The position numbers were made by a program, and so were the translations under genes. Positions 1 through 54,012 of a stretch of 64,000 nucleotides of DNA are shown here, piece by piece. Under the pieces are notes generated by a model. It did not search any database. It was not told the origin of the DNA and was given only the letters and a program-made list of their open reading frames with translations. Location: contig WPIO01000009.1 of the NCBI GenBank assembly GCA_009760855.2, forward strand, positions 9,199,501 to 9,263,500, written 5' to 3'. Position 1 is the stretch's first letter. Each line of letters opens with the position of its first letter. The DNA comes from Cristatella mucedo. Its lineage: Eukaryota > Bryozoa > Phylactolaemata > Cristatellidae.

Positions 1-411
1 AGCTCGGTGTAGGCACCCGTGTTCAGCCGCGATTATACCCTGATCCGTCTTGCTTCGGTCCTGCTTCTGTCTTTGGTGCATACGTCACTAAGACTGGCCT
101 GCGTAGGGGCGGTCCAAGAGTCGTGGAAGAATTAACTATTGCTGAAAGGTATACAAATGTCTGGATCTGCATCGAGGAGGGCCATTTCCTACTTTCTGCA
201 AAAAGAAATTTTCTCATGACCACTGTAGGTGGAGCTAGTACGCATGCAAACCGACCGACCAAGCTTCCTACAGTAATGAAGACCGAAGTAGGACAGAAGC
301 AGGACCGAAATAAGACGGACCGTGTACACGCAGGTTCAGACATCAAATCATGCTGTACACGAAATGTGCAGACGAATCTGTAGGGAATAGTCATTAGAAT
401 AATAGTAGTAA

Positions 412-780
412 TAACTGTAAGTTGTTTCTATAGCACCCTAAGAGAACTAAATATGTCGGCACAATGGAAGTAATAGCCAAAGGTTAATGACATGCATGGT
501 ATCATGTTAAATAAAGCACACAAAAGCATGCTTAGGCCGGCATGCTTCAGCATGCAAAAACGCACTCGGGGCTACCGGTTAGTAGGACCTTTGGCTAGTA
601 ACATGCACTGAATTGAGCAAGGTAGGAACGCAAAGCATACGCGAACAGAGAAACTAACTTCACTGGAGCAAAGGCAATGCTGACTTAGACAGATGCCTCT
701 TCAACTGAGACTGAAATGATGCAAAGTCATTGCTGGAAGTGACAATAGCCGGAAGAGAGTTGTATACTTACTGTGCATAC
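412..780 (-). repeat. Retroelement of the second tail family
   Basis: On the minus strand this ends in the tail seen also at 27225-27600 and 60420-60500: a GTTCTCTTAGGGTGCTATA-like end. The upstream part (gatgcaaagtcattgctgg near 718) resembles the block at about 27510-27560. Old copy, no ORF. Confidence 0.5.
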
Positions 781-869
781 TATCCGATCACCAAAGATTT
801 CAATAATTAAGTGAGGAATGGCGACTGAAAGCTGAGGAGGGAGTGGTGCAAGAGCACGGTGGAAGAGAA

Positions 870-1101
870 AGCAGATCAGATTGGTGGGTTAGTGCAAGCG
901 AGTGAAGCGAAATGCAAGACAGACGGGGATCTTGAAATTGATTCGATTCTTGGTAGGGTGCCTGTGAAGCTCGGACGGAACTGTTACGACATGGCAGCTG
1001 AGCTGTTGATGACAGACCAGCCGAGCTGCCGGGTTGTGCACCAGTTGCAGACGATTAAGGGCACTGCCTGGCCTGGGAGTCTTAATTGAACAGAACTGCA
1101 A
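870..1101 (-). mobile_element. LINE ORF2 C-terminal fragment
   Basis: The minus-strand translation carries RLQLVHNPAARLVC followed by a degraded LHWLPV-like block (LHRHPTKNRINFKI). This is the conserved region downstream of reverse transcriptase in CR1/L2-like LINEs. Truncated and non-functional. Confidence 0.65.
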
Positions 1102-1622
1102 TAACCAAGAAGCAATATCACAAACGCATGAACTAGTGAGGCTCCCGTGTGCTTCTCTAAGCAGGTCCTGATTTCGGCTGTTTATTTGCTGAAAGCCATG
1201 CGTTAGCCGATGTAACTACTAGGTTGGACTTGTCATTGTTCAGCTTCAGTAAGTTAGTGGCTATCCAGGTGTAAATCTCGTCGATGCAGTCAGTCTGCAA
1301 GGGAATTAGGTGAGTCGGATGCAAAGCAAACCCCGGAATCTTTGAGACTGACCGATTTTTGATGGTCTGTCAGAATGCTACAATCACACCAGCAGCATAA
1401 TCTACCATATGTAGATGGTGGCTTACTTGCCAGTATGAGGATGTACCAAGATTGCTGATGCCTTTAGGGTAGAAACTAGTGCTTCAATTCGTGGATGCAA
1501 TTGAAAACTGGTCTTGTCAATGTAGGGCATTCGTATGTTGAAAGAGTAGGCTCGGCTATCCAGAACAGGATCTTTTGTTCTTCGGTGGCCGGTGAACCGT
1601 TTTACAATGTTAATGTAATGTA

Positions 1623-1860
1623 ATGTATCTCCGTCAGTAACTCCACAAAGTCATAAAGACCATGTGGGTGTTACGCAGGAGAGTTTTGTATAGCGCACTC
1701 ACAGCCTAAGCGGCTTTCGGTACTCATTCGGTAGCCAACAGACTTCGTCTCACGCAACAAAGAGAAAGTGGGAAGCATAGCAGAGTCAGGAGAGCAGTTG
1801 AGGTAGTGAGTAGCATAGAAGTAGCAGTTCAGGACCGCTGAAAAACGTGCCATAGTCGGC
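1623..1860 (-). repeat. Third LINE-like family, 3' part
   Basis: The minus-strand copy closely matches 50090-50310 on the plus strand (shared ggagagcagttgaggtagtg read on plus here, caccgaaagccgcttaggct there). A shorter relative lies at 57004-57130 in a RALBP1 intron. Confidence 0.6.
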
Positions 1861-1976
1861 AGTTGGAGAGTAGTTGTCCCAGACTCTCATCGTGTGCTTT
1901 GTCCCTTTTTGACCAGTAAGGTGCATCGTTACATGTGAAGCATACGAGCTAAAGGCGTGGTCTTTAAATAATGTGA

Positions 1977-2012
1977 GGTTCCTATGGTGTAATGGTAGAC
2001 AATTATATTCCG
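1977..2012 (+). pseudogene. tRNA-Gln-like 5' half, relic
   Basis: The bases ggttcctatggtgtaatgg resemble the acceptor strand, A box and D loop of eukaryotic tRNA-Gln. No anticodon arm, B box or matching acceptor 3' strand follows, so this is at best a truncated fragment or a decayed SINE head. Confidence 0.3.
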
Positions 2013-2029
2013 GGAAAACCTGTGGTACG

Positions 2030-2683
2030 ATGCTTAGCTTGATGAGGGAGTAGATTTGATAAGTAGGCTGGAGCCAAAGAAGGAATGGACCTAAAAGTGA
2101 GTGACAAAACCTTGAAGTCGACTGGGAGCCAATGCAGGTCAGCTAGAAGTGGTGTGATGTGGCAACTTCAAGGTTTTGTCACTCATCGACTTCAAGGCTG
2201 TGTCACTCACTTTTAGGTCTCTTCATTTTTTGGCTTCAGCCTACCTATCAGATCTACTCCCCCACCAGGCTAAGCATCGTACCCCCCCTTTTGGGAATCT
2301 AATCGTTACATATACCCCCCCCCCCGTACAAACCTCAAATCGTTCGGAGACCATGCCTTTAGTTCGTATGCTCTCAAAGCCTGGAATCCACTCCCGATTT
2401 GTGTCACGACCTCTCCTGACTTGACCATTTTTTTAAAGAAACTGATAAAGCACCTATTTATCACAGCATTTAGTGGGTCCCTGTGATTCGACCTTTATGT
2501 GCTTATGCATGCTGCCACTACCCATACTTGCATGCTGACCGGGTGTATATCACCCTAACCACGTTATTCTTGTTGTTAATTGAGCATGCTACCACTAACC
2601 ATTCGATCGTGCTTCCTTTGCAGCAAATGCTAAGTGCCTAGGAAGAGATTTGAGTACTCTGAGGGGCTATATCAAATGTATTA

Positions 2684-2714
<31 letters not shown>

Positions 2715-2715
2715 A
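2030..2715. mobile_element. Fold-back LINE 3' region
   Basis: A minus-strand piece (about 2030-2166) meets a plus-strand piece (about 2167-2715) of the same LINE region head to head. Both arms carry the block ending in a LINE-type 'cactcacttttaggtc' segment and the 'tcagatctactcccccacca' block. The plus arm continues through the usual C-terminal ORF2 remnants to a tail hairpin and (ATT)n at 2684-2715. Confidence 0.7.
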
Positions 2716-3464
2716 GGTAGGTGCAAAGTAGTGGAAGCAGCAACTTGGCATCAGAGGAATTTCTCACCACTTCAGTGGGTCCTTGCAAAGCAATTTCGGC
2801 TTGCATGTGATTTGATAAAGCTGCACGTGACGACTGACTGGGCGAGGCGATAATTTTTTTTCGACGGGTTTTCATTAGTACAGCACATGTGGATCGCATG
2901 TGGTTTCCCAGGGAAGGTTGCTGGCTCTCCGAGGAAGCCTGTCCGAACGTATCTATGAGTAGAAGCTTGCCGGTGCGTCTTGGCTGGTCGTCCCCTAGCA
3001 CGGATGGCCAGGGGTTTTCCTTTGGGCATTGGGCAGATCCGTTTGTCCTCTCGCGATGATATAGTACTCTGACTGAGCCCGGCGATCTTTTTCAGACAGT
3101 ACAAAAGTATGTTCTTCATTCTTCTTCGTGCGGCGTACTAGCCATTCAGAGTGTACCTAATTGATGCTTGAATACTCTAGGACCATTTCCGGCTACTCCA
3201 GGTCGTTATCCTAGGAGGATGCCCATTTATGACATGCGAAGGCATTCAGCTGAAAACCAGCATCGTTTCAGCTGTAAGGCCAGAATCCTCCAGATCCTTC
3301 GAAATTGCTGCTTTTTGAGTGTACGGTGAAATCATCAAAAACAGTCAAGTGTTTCACTGGGCTGCCTGCCAGGGTTGTTAAAAAAAAAGTCGAAGGTCAT
3401 CTGATTCAGCAGCCTCATTTATGTAAGAGCCTTAGCATCTGTTGCCACCAGTGGCTCTGGGCAT

Positions 3465-3490
3465 GAACCCACGACCCGGGTCGTGGGTTC
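3465..3490. repeat. Perfect palindrome in SINE-related sequence
   Basis: Arms gaacccacgaccc (3465-3477) and gggtcgtgggttc (3478-3490) are exact reverse complements with no spacer. The same CACGACC...GGTCGTGGGTTC core occurs in all tRNA-derived SINEs of this window, so this is probably a SINE fragment. Confidence 0.6.
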
Positions 3491-3749
3491 GTGGAGCACC
3501 TTGTCCCTCTGGGCTGAGACTGAGGGTTGTTGTTTGTGCTCTTTGCTTCCACTGCTTGCTTTCCGGGGCTGGGGGGAAATAGCACCGCAACCGTGCAGGC
3601 GTGGTGGGCCTCTAGTGCCCCCACCCCCAATGCTTTGCATTTGGTGGCACCGTGTTGCCCTGCCCGCCCGGCAGTGTTCAGAGTTGTCGCAGTGTTCTTA
3701 AAAGATTGTTCGCTCAAGCATGGCGCCCGATCGTTTCTAGGAAGACACA

Positions 3750-18007
<14,258 letters not shown>

Positions 18008-19406
18008 TGCTGGTGGGTGGTCTCGATGCCCCTGTTGGCTGCTGCTGCTGGAGTAGTGACAGTTAGTTGGCTTTGGTGGGCCAATATACACTTGGATCGG
18101 CGATACATGATGGTTTTTAATCAAATATTCAGCTGAGACTGTGGTCTCTAATAGACGTCTTTGCGCCTGCATTGGCTGTCTTTAGCGTACTTCTTTGACT
18201 GAGCAAGCAGTCCTTTCAGCACTGTCGCTGTGTGCGTGCATATTTCATCCCACTATGATCTTGCGTTCCAATTCAAATTGCAATTTTCTTTTCTTTAGGC
18301 CACTGCTTGCCCGGGTCCACTGTAAGTTTTGTAGAATGGCATCGTATGTTGCTGCTAATCATTATTTATAAAGTCTTACATTACAAGTATGTGCTAATGT
18401 TAGTCACAGCAGTGCTGAAGATGAAACATTTTTGGTGCACTCAAAAGTCATGGAAAAGTTCAGATTGGCTGATTCAACAGCCCTACTTTTTTAAAGATTG
18501 GCTGATTCAACAGCCTTACTTTTGCATCGGCTAAAGAGCTCTGGTAAGGATTATACTATTTTATAGCACCACAAGAAAACTAAATCTTTCCTGGGTACAT
18601 TACATGTGCTGGAGAGGAAGCCTGTCAATTGGTAAGTTATAACGTGCTTAATTTTAGCATATTTCACACATATGCACGCGTAAAGAATTCGCTCAGATGG
18701 AGCAAAGGATGTGAGGAATTGGTGGGTTTGTTGCTTCCTTTGTACCAGTCAAGTCAGAGCGTGTTTTGTCATCAGTCGACAGTGAGTTCCAGGCTTTAGG
18801 AGCATAAGAAGTGAAGATGTGGTCTCAGGCGCAATGGTCTCAGGCGCAACAAACGACATGAGTTAGAGGCGGGGGGCCGGTGTGATGGTCCATCTCGCTC
18901 GGAATATTTTGGATAGGTTGACAAGGAGGGTGTCACATAAATCTGAAGTCATGTGTTGTTGCTTGTTGTGTGTTGCTTGGACGTAGAGCCATCGGTGAAT
19001 TCGTGCCAAGTGGCAGCTGTGATATTTACGACAAGCAAGCCTTGCTGAAGAGCTGTGCACTGTCAGCATGCGAGTGTCTGACTGCCTTAAGCTACTCTCA
19101 CTCGCTTGCAGCTAGCAATAAAGAATTGCCTGCTTCAGGAGTGAGCACGTACCACTGTGCAATGTTAGTGCTTCGGTTGCTGACCACCATGCGATATATA
19201 CTAACCTGTTATACCTGTGTATGTAGCTGAATCCTCAATCGGATTGGTACAGCACTTAAACATTTTGATAATAATAATAATAATTCACTTGATAAAGTGC
19301 CCTCGGAGAACTTAATCTCTCTCTAGGCGCTTTACATTTGCTGTAAAGTGAATGATTGATTTGTTTAAACGAAATAGCCTTTTCCGTGAAAACAGATCAT
19401 TAGTGG
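18008..19406. other. 3' flank of the zinc-finger gene
   Basis: No AATAAA signal stands out close to the stop. 18440-18535 contains two near-identical SINE-tail pieces (gattggctgattcaacagcc). 19268-19345 is a minus-strand LINE tail with AAT repeats. The rest is unassigned. Confidence 0.5.
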
Positions 19407-19678
19407 AAAGATCCCTGGTGGGATACTGGCCTACTTCTAGAAAGATCCCTGGTGGGATACTGGCCTACTTCTAGAAAGGTCCCTGGTGGGATACTGGCCT
19501 ACTTCTAGAAAGGTCCCTGGTGAGATACTGGCCTACTTCTAGAAAGGTCCCTGGTGGGATACTGGCCTACTTCTAGAAAGATCCCTGGTGGGATACTGGC
19601 CTACTTCTAGAAAGGTCCCTGGTGGGATACTGGCCTACTTCTAGAAAGATCCCTGGTGGGATACTGGCCTACTTCTAG
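19407..19678 (+). repeat. 34-bp minisatellite, eight units
   Basis: Eight head-to-tail units of exactly 34 nt (8 x 34 = 272), each aaagRtccctggtgRgatac plus tggcctacttctag. Units differ mainly at one A/G site, in the order A,A,G,G,G,A,G,A; unit 4 has one further change. There are no unique spacers. It abuts a LINE tail on one side and a LINE copy on the other. Confidence 0.95.
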
Positions 19679-19719
19679 AAAGGAAGAAGAAAAGGTCATA
19701 CATAACTTCTGGAATAATA

Positions 19720-21510
19720 AAACCAAATGTCCAAAATCAGTAGCTGTGAAAGTCTAGTGCATACAGCTGGAAGGCTTTGTACTGTATCGTTCCTATCAAA
19801 GACACTGGAACGAGTCGTGGCAGACCAGCTGAACTCTATATTTAAACTTCAAGCCTTGCTAAAAAACAATATAAATATGCTTTTAGAGCTAATCACTCCA
19901 CAGAATCAGCAGTGCTTCAGGTGTTCAGCGACCTACTTGGGAGTGCAGACATGGGTAGAGTGTATCTGCTTGTTTTGCTCGATCTTTCTGCAGCTTTTGA
20001 TACCAATCGATCACCAAGTCCTTCTGGGGTGCCTCTCATCTCGCCTGGGTATCACTGATACTATACTGCGATGGTTCAGGTCCTACCTCAGTGAGGGATC
20101 CAGAGTATTGGTGCGCGAATGGATAAAGATCATCCGAAGAACCACTGAAGTATGGGGTACTACAGGACTCTGTACTTGGTCCGGTTCTTTTCACGCTTGA
20201 TACTCTCCCTCCTGCCGATGTGATTGCCAAGCACAATCTAGGCTTCAGTTCTATGCGGATGACACTCGGTTGTACGTTTGCTTTGATCCCTCCCAGCCCT
20301 CCAGCACGTCCGATTCTCTCAACTCCCTTGGTGAATGTATTAATGACATCCACAATGGATGGCAGCAAACCTTAAATTGAATGATGATGCAACCAACCTA
20401 CTTGTTATGAGAAAACCGAATGTGATTCAGAAATTTGGAAAACCTAATGCTCAAAATCGGCTCTGCCAGCATATCCCCTGTTTTAATCTACACGAAATCT
20501 GTGTCCTGCTCCTTTGTGACCTTTCATTTGACGACCTCATCAGCTCCACAGTCAAGACTGACTGCTTTCAGCTACATAACATTTCTAAAATGCAGGTTAG
20601 TTTAGATACAGATACCACATCTAAATTGGTTCATGCAGTTGTGACATCTCGTCTCGACTTCTGTAACTCGCTGCTTGCTGGTCTACCGGCCTTTGCAATC
20701 AGGCCCATAAAGTTAGTGCAAAACTCTGTAGCTAGGCTTGTCTGTAATGAGTACCACAGTTGCCACATTACACCACTTCTAGCTAACCTGCGCTGGCATC
20801 CAGTCAAGACACGAATCGACTTCAAGATTCTGTCACTCACTTTTAGGTCTCTTCATTCTTTGGCTATAGCCTACCTATCAGATCTACTCACCCCACAAGG
20901 ACAGGCATCATACCACCTGCTTTTATGAATCTAATTGTTTAACTACACCTCGTACGTATTTCAAACCCTTTGGAGACCGTGCCTTTAGTTTGTATGCTCC
21001 AAAAGCCTGGAACTCACGTCGGACTGGCGTTTCACCCTGCCCTGACTTAACCATACATATATTTAATTCATTTGTATAGCGCCGTAAGAGAACTTGATTC
21101 AGGTGCTTCACACATTTCTCCATATTTATACATGTGCCTCGGGGCTCGAGCCCACGACCTCAGCCAGACCTTGGTCGGGGCGAGCACCTTAACCGCTGGG
21201 TCAACGATGTTTAAAAGGAAGCTATAAACGCATCCATTTACCACAGCATTTAGTGGTTCCGTGCGATTCTCTCTTTGGGTGCGTATATACGTGCTGGCGC
21301 CGTACATTCTTTCACTAACCACGAAGGTACTACCACTAAGCTAGTAATCATCTTTGCATGCTGACCTAGTGCATGTCACCTCTAACTATGTTTTGCTTGT
21401 TGTCGTTGAGCATGCTACCAATAAGCATTCGACCATGCTTCCTTTGCAGCATATTAAAGCGCCTAGAAAAAAATTCTCTGAGGGCGCTATATAAACGCAT
21501 TTTTATTATT
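19720..21510 (+). mobile_element. Second, more decayed LINE copy
   Basis: Same family as 13190-14790: SFLSKTLERVVADQLNS, LITPQNQQCF (frameshifted), LPPADVIAKHN-like text, and an intact-looking FYADD segment near 20250 in another frame. Then TSKLVHAVVTSRLDFCNSLL and LVQNSVARLVC, and a tail hairpin at 21455-21495. A SINE has inserted in minus orientation at about 21065-21215, splitting the C-terminal part. Many stops and frameshifts. Confidence 0.8.
21065..21215 (-). mobile_element. tRNA-derived SINE with second-family tail
   Basis: Read on minus: a tRNA-like head with A box (tgacccagcggttaaggtgc) and B box (ggctcgagcccc), then a tail reading gttctcttacggcgctatac. This links the tRNA head to the second tail family seen at 412, 27225 and 60420. 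Confidence 0.65.
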
Positions 21511-23637
21511 AACCATGCCGTAGAATGGCAGTACACGGGATGTGGTTATCGCGAAGTCTCGGGTGTATTGAGCTTTCGCGTATACATGTCGCAGAAAAGT
21601 AAATTGAAATCGTCTTAATTTCCTGTGAGCGCAATTGCATCAGCATTTCAGAGTGATTCCCAGTGACTGACGCGTTTCCTAGAACCACGAATGGTGCTAA
21701 GACAGTCTTGACGCGATGGCATCTGCACCATTCACAACAAGACACGCTCTTTAAACGTGGCCTTCGCGCCGCAACCGGATTATCGGTTCATGATTCTATA
21801 GACGGAGTGACAGGAGACTCTAGTTACCGTGGCCTTGGGGGCAGTAAATTGTATTATCTCTAACAATAGTTTAGTGTCCGCACGCTAGTCAATTCCGGCT
21901 AGCTCGGCAAGAAGTACGTATTGTGGCAAGTAAACATTGAATAAAAAGAGGAGATAGCCGTTCGGCGAAGCAGCACCGCCAGCCGCCGAACTCAGTCCCC
22001 AAAAGGCGGAGTCTTTATCGGTTTTGGTTTATGCAGTTTGAGTGTTATTACTAACAGTCGTAGAGTTAGAGGGTGTCGTTATATTGAAAATTTGAAGTTT
22101 GAGATGATGGTCTGACTTTCGTTTGAGGCTGAGTAGTTGTTATTTACAAATTGCCGAAAAAATACCGCTCCATTGGCATTGTATCCGCTGAAACTCATAT
22201 TATTGATTTCGATGTACTACTTCCCGTGTAAACGTATCTTACAAATCAATTTCGTTTGCCATGACCCGGTCATTTGTCAATCGTCAATGCATTTATTATT
22301 TCTTTGTCTTATAAGAGGAAAACTTCCAAAGACTTGGATATTTAGACCATTTTTGGCCGACGATTTACTCAACAGCTGTTCTTATGCTTAGGCCAATTAA
22401 ACAGCCAACTGTAACTGATTTCATTTTTCTTTCAGCATCTTAGGATAGTTGCTGTTTAAATTCCACCGGCTCTTCTGCCGCTATATAAGGCATTTAAATC
22501 AGCTAACCTCTGATTAAAGAATTTCGATGTCGGCATTAATAGCATAATGATGGTGTACCGGTAAAGCAGCTACTCTGTGAGAACCCTTATGTGCCCTAGA
22601 CAGCACTTATGTCTGGTTCTAAGGAGTTTTCATATGGCTCCAAAATTGAGTTGAAACACACACAAGCGGCTTCCTATTTAACGTAGAACCGCCCAAGGTC
22701 GTTGGGATATAGTCCGTATGTTAAGAATTTAGGAAGAAGGTAAATAATCACGACGTGCACATTTGACTTAAGGCTGGGTGTGGTCACCATCTCGAGCCTC
22801 AGTTTGGGCAAGTGATCTTACCATCAAACGACAGCGTGACTTATTTAACTTGGATATCATGGATCACAATCCAGTCCTACTAACACCTAAGAATTGGGTC
22901 TACGAAAATATTAGTTGATTCAACAGCCTCTTTTGTAGTGGGTCTAAACCATGTTGACATCATGGACCATTACCCGCAGCTGGAAAGTAAACATCCCAAA
23001 ACATGTAAGTCCTGACAGCTTCATTTAATAAATTCACGACCCTATTGGCACTACGCGTGTTTTCACTGGTATAATTGGGCAGTACAGGAATTCGAGGTAT
23101 ACTTACTAATGTCACGAAGCTCACCAAAAGCTGTGGCTAGACTTTGGCAGAGCTATTCTCGGTCTGTCACAATATCAAACGTATGATGCTTCGGCTTTGC
23201 ACAAGCCTGTGCCGGTCTAATACATCGGCCAGGCCAGTTCTTGATGGGCTGTTTGTGGGTGACTAAGTGTCGCCCACGAGAAGGCCATTGCATGCTAGGC
23301 AGGTGGCTGGACAGGTGTGGCTGGCTGATAGAAGACATGCAAGTCAGACACAAAAAGCAGGACCGAACTTTCGCTTTCGGTCTTTATGTCAGGAGAATAA
23401 AACGGTTGCCATAAAACGTTATACCTACGTCCAAGTGGTGCATCTTCTTGCTACAAAGTAAAAAAGTCCGACGAGTTATGTGATAAGTTGAGAAATGGTT
23501 GCAATATGCCGCAGCAAACGATCAGCTAATGATTGATGGGCAATCATTAACAGAACTCGTTGTCAAGATGCGTCTACAAAACGATAAGCCGGACACAGAA
23601 TTGTTTATGACGAAGGCACGCGGGCACTTATAATAGC
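21511..23637. other. Intergenic stretch between the converging genes
   Basis: No gene is seen. A minus SINE tail piece (ttgattcaacagcctctttt) is near 22915. The rest is AT-rich and unassigned. Confidence 0.5.
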
Positions 23638-23643
23638 TTTATT
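23638..23643 (-). promoter_or_regulatory. CEP152: Candidate polyadenylation signal of CEP152
   Basis: AATAAA on the minus strand, about 285 nt past the CEP152 stop at 23926. It is the nearest canonical hexamer I see downstream. Confidence 0.45.
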
Positions 23644-23925
23644 AATCAAGTCTAGCACCGTCCAATGTAAGTTGAAAAAATCTCAAAACCACACCAAATG
23701 CACGTCGACATCCACTCCTGTCTGGCGGCATAAAAAAGCAAAGGGTTGATGCACAATGTGTGTCGTCGACCAATGTGCAGCTCTGTTGAAAGTGTGCAAG
23801 ATCTAATCAGCCACGCGAAGCCCGTGCTAAGCAGCACTCCACTCAAAGCGGCGGCAAAGCTCTGCAGAGGGGCTCACCGGTCGCCAGGCAGCCGATGAGG
23901 CAGCAGCCACAGCAGCAGCCGCATC

Positions 23926-50942
<27,017 letters not shown>

Positions 50943-51254
50943 GTTCCTGCTGCTGCTGCTGCTGCCCAAGCAGCAGGCGGCGGCCGAAGGAATCAGCCAG
51001 CCAGCAGGGGGCGCTCGGCCACCAAGACCGAAGCGGCTGGTGGGGAAACCCTTAAAAAGGCAGAATAAGCAACCGCAGATAGGTCAGATCACAGTGACAC
51101 GGACACAGCACCGCCTGTAACTGCAGCAGTAAGCAAAAGAGTGTGGCACAGCTGCATGTGGTGCAGACGAATGCATAGCAATCAGTGACCAATGTGCGGC
51201 CCAGCGACGGCGAGGCGCTCAAGCTTGATGGCCCGGCTCTCAGAGCCTCTCAGA

Positions 51255-51370
51255 AGGCTCTGAGCCGCCGCTTTCAGCAGCAATAAAGAATCGCCCACCT
51301 CAGGATCCGAACCCGCGACCTAGGTCGTAAAAAGCAGCCGCCTTAACTAGTGGGCCATCACGGCTCACCA
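51255..51370 (-). mobile_element. tRNA-derived SINE
   Basis: On minus: ggtgagccgtgatggcccac (A box region), ttttacgacctaggtcgcgg, B box ggttcggatcc, then tgaggtgggcgattctttat. Truncated 3' end. Confidence 0.75.
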
Positions 51371-52841
51371 AGGCATGCGGGTCAATGCTTGTTTAGGAGG
51401 TGAATATTATATAATATATTATTATTATTATTATATTATTATTATTATTATATGAATATTATTAATAGGTGAATAATGGGCAGCCATCTACTAGGCATCG
51501 CGATCGGCAGCTAGACGTTGCCGCCGCTGCTGCTGCTACAGTCGAGGAGCATCGCCCCGGGCGGCAGTCTGCTGCCGGAGTAGCAGACAGCAATGGATGG
51601 GGAGAGGGCAATTGTTTTGCAGTCTCCTTGAAACAGCTGCCCACCATGCCAGCATGTTAATAACGTGCATGGTAATAACTAGCACGTGTGCAGCAAGCAT
51701 AAGTACATTAAAAAATAAAACAATTCACGTGGATGAAGCCCATAGAGCTGCATGAAGAACAGGCAGGTTTTAGCAAGGCTTCAAGCGTCATCAAGTCAGG
51801 AGACGTTGTGACGTCAGTCGGTAGCCAGTTCTACAGAAGTTACACACAGTTCTTCCAAGCATGAAGAGCAGGTGACAAAGTCCATGGAGGATTCGAGGTC
51901 GATTAGAGGCACGCATTACCCAGCTAAAACTAGTAGTAAGACTGACCATGGGGCCGGTGTGGTCTTGTATAAAAACAAGTCATCTTTGTAACAGGGCACC
52001 CAGATGCCGCACAGAGCCTACGAGAGATATGCAGGCCGAGATAGCTGCTTTAAGCAATCAGCATTCAGCTTCTGGGTGACCCTGAGTTTCCCAATAACTC
52101 GTAACTAATCAGTGTGATCAGTGCTTATGACGACCGTGCTCAATCTGTAGACACAAGCTTGAATAGGCTAGTTATCAAGTAACCTTCTGAGGTCGGTGCC
52201 ACAGAAAGGGATTACCATGTGCTTGCCACGCCTGCTTGCTGTGATTCTCTGCACCTTGCAGAGCAGTTCCCGCAAGCTGTTCTATCAGCAGAAAATGCTT
52301 ACGCTAAATCGGAAGAACATACTACTGATACTTCCTTTCTTTGGGGGCACTCATCAGAGTATGTGACCAGGCATAGACGAGCCTGCGAGATGTGACCAGA
52401 CACAGCCGCTGAAACTTGAGCCTCCATTTTAATGCTCGGTTCCCCCCTTGGACCAACGTGCCCGGGTAGGCCCTTCAGCCTCCCCCCTTATACAATTACT
52501 CTCAGGAAAGGGTGCGTGCATTGCGAAGGGGGTAGGTCAATGCTTAATCGTCGTAAGCTCTGGTGATTTTTCGAGCTGTAGCTTGGCTGCCGCAAGGCTT
52601 CTGCTTGGTTAAATGCCGCAGGTCGATCACCTGCCTCATCCTTCCGATATACAGTGGCGACATACGTGTGCTTACGGCATACGAACATACGTTTACCTCT
52701 GACCTAGAGCACTTGATAAAGCCCCGTGCCACTACTGGAGCAGCTGCTGCTACGCAGTAGCACAAAAATTAAGGCGACCCGAGCTGGAGGTAAATCTCCT
52801 CACCATATCCGCAGCCTGAATTTGGGAGCTGCCGCCGCACG

Positions 52842-52896
52842 CCGGGCCGCTAGCTAGCTCGGGGCGAGCGAGTGAGAGAGCTAGCTAGCGGCCCGG
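52842..52896. repeat. 19-bp perfect inverted repeat, 17-nt spacer
   Basis: ccgggccgctagctagctc (52842-52860) pairs exactly with 52878-52896. The arm contains a tandem CTAG motif. Confidence 0.95.
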
Positions 52897-54012
52897 TGGC
52901 CAGCCGACCCAGGACTGGGCACTGGCCTCAGCGAGGAATCGCCGCATTGCCGAGAATATCCGGCCACGTGACGAACCGGACTGTGCGAGCGCTTTCGGGC
53001 GACGCGCTCGACGGAAGTGTGGCGACACAGCCGATCGAGCGGATCATATTTGGCCCATATTTGGTGCTCCAGTCGTAACATGGTCGGATTTCAGCCGCGC
53101 GACCAGGTCCCATCAACACGCTCGATGGGCGATGAGAATGCCCTTGGATGTGCACCTGTTAATGTGCGCTGTGCCGTTTCCCATGCGATTGCGGGGCAAT
53201 CGGCGCAGCTTGCCAGAAACACCTGAGGGGCGACCGGACCCGGACATCGCCACACCTCGTCCCATCCCGATATACACACGCGCGCGGGGGGGGGGCGCTC
53301 GCAAAGAAAGATACATAGGCTTGGAGCGCGCTGAGTAAAACTTTCCAGCGTAACAGCCACGTAGTCTCGGCAACTTTGAGAATTTGCATACGGAGATACA
53401 TATGACTTGTACAAGCACAGCGAACGAGCCGGCGGAGGCGGTTAGCGCCGGTCCGCGGTCGGAATAAGGGCCGCTGCGCGTTGATTTTAAAAGGCATGAG
53501 AAAAACAGGCGTTGTCAGTTTTTGGGTACCGCTGAGAGGTTTTCTTACCTGAATAGCGTCTAGCGTCTAGCGTCCGCATGTGGGCTCCGACAAGCCCGAA
53601 GCGGCAGCATCCGCCATTCTAATCTGGCGCCCAGCGTTACGCACCCAGAATGCTTAGCGGGGAGGGTACGTCCGGCTCAATGGCCGCAGGAACTGGAGCA
53701 GCCGGACGGCTGCCCGGGTTCCGTCGCTCTGCAGCGGACCGTCGCTGAGTGCGGAAGTGCACAGGGAACGGCGAAGGTAGCGCCGCTTCGTGCGATTTGT
53801 TAGCAGCCGCCGTGATTGATCTTTCAGCGCATCTCCTCGCGTCCGGGGAGAGGTGACCGCCGCCTCGAGAGCCGAAAGCTTTCGCACCGGTTCGTTCCGC
53901 TCGTGCCGAGCCGAGAGCGAGCGCGGGGCAACCAGTGAACCGGGGCCGCTTGTGTCGCTTGTGTGCATCTTTGCTGCCGCTGAACCCGCCGCTATCCGCA
54001 CGCTCCGTGGCA

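Larger units (their letters stand above)
1..3749. other. Intergenic region upstream of the zinc-finger gene
   Basis: No coding exon is recognisable here. The region holds decayed retroelement pieces, listed separately: a second-family tail near 412-780, a LINE fragment at 870-1101, a third-family piece at 1623-1860, a fold-back LINE at 2030-2715 and a palindromic SINE piece near 3465. The promoter and 5' UTR of the zinc-finger gene must lie in the last part, but no core promoter motif can be assigned. Confidence 0.6.

Noticed and set aside
19407-19678. CRISPR-like array
   Set aside because: Units are contiguous with no unique spacers, and the genome is an animal's.
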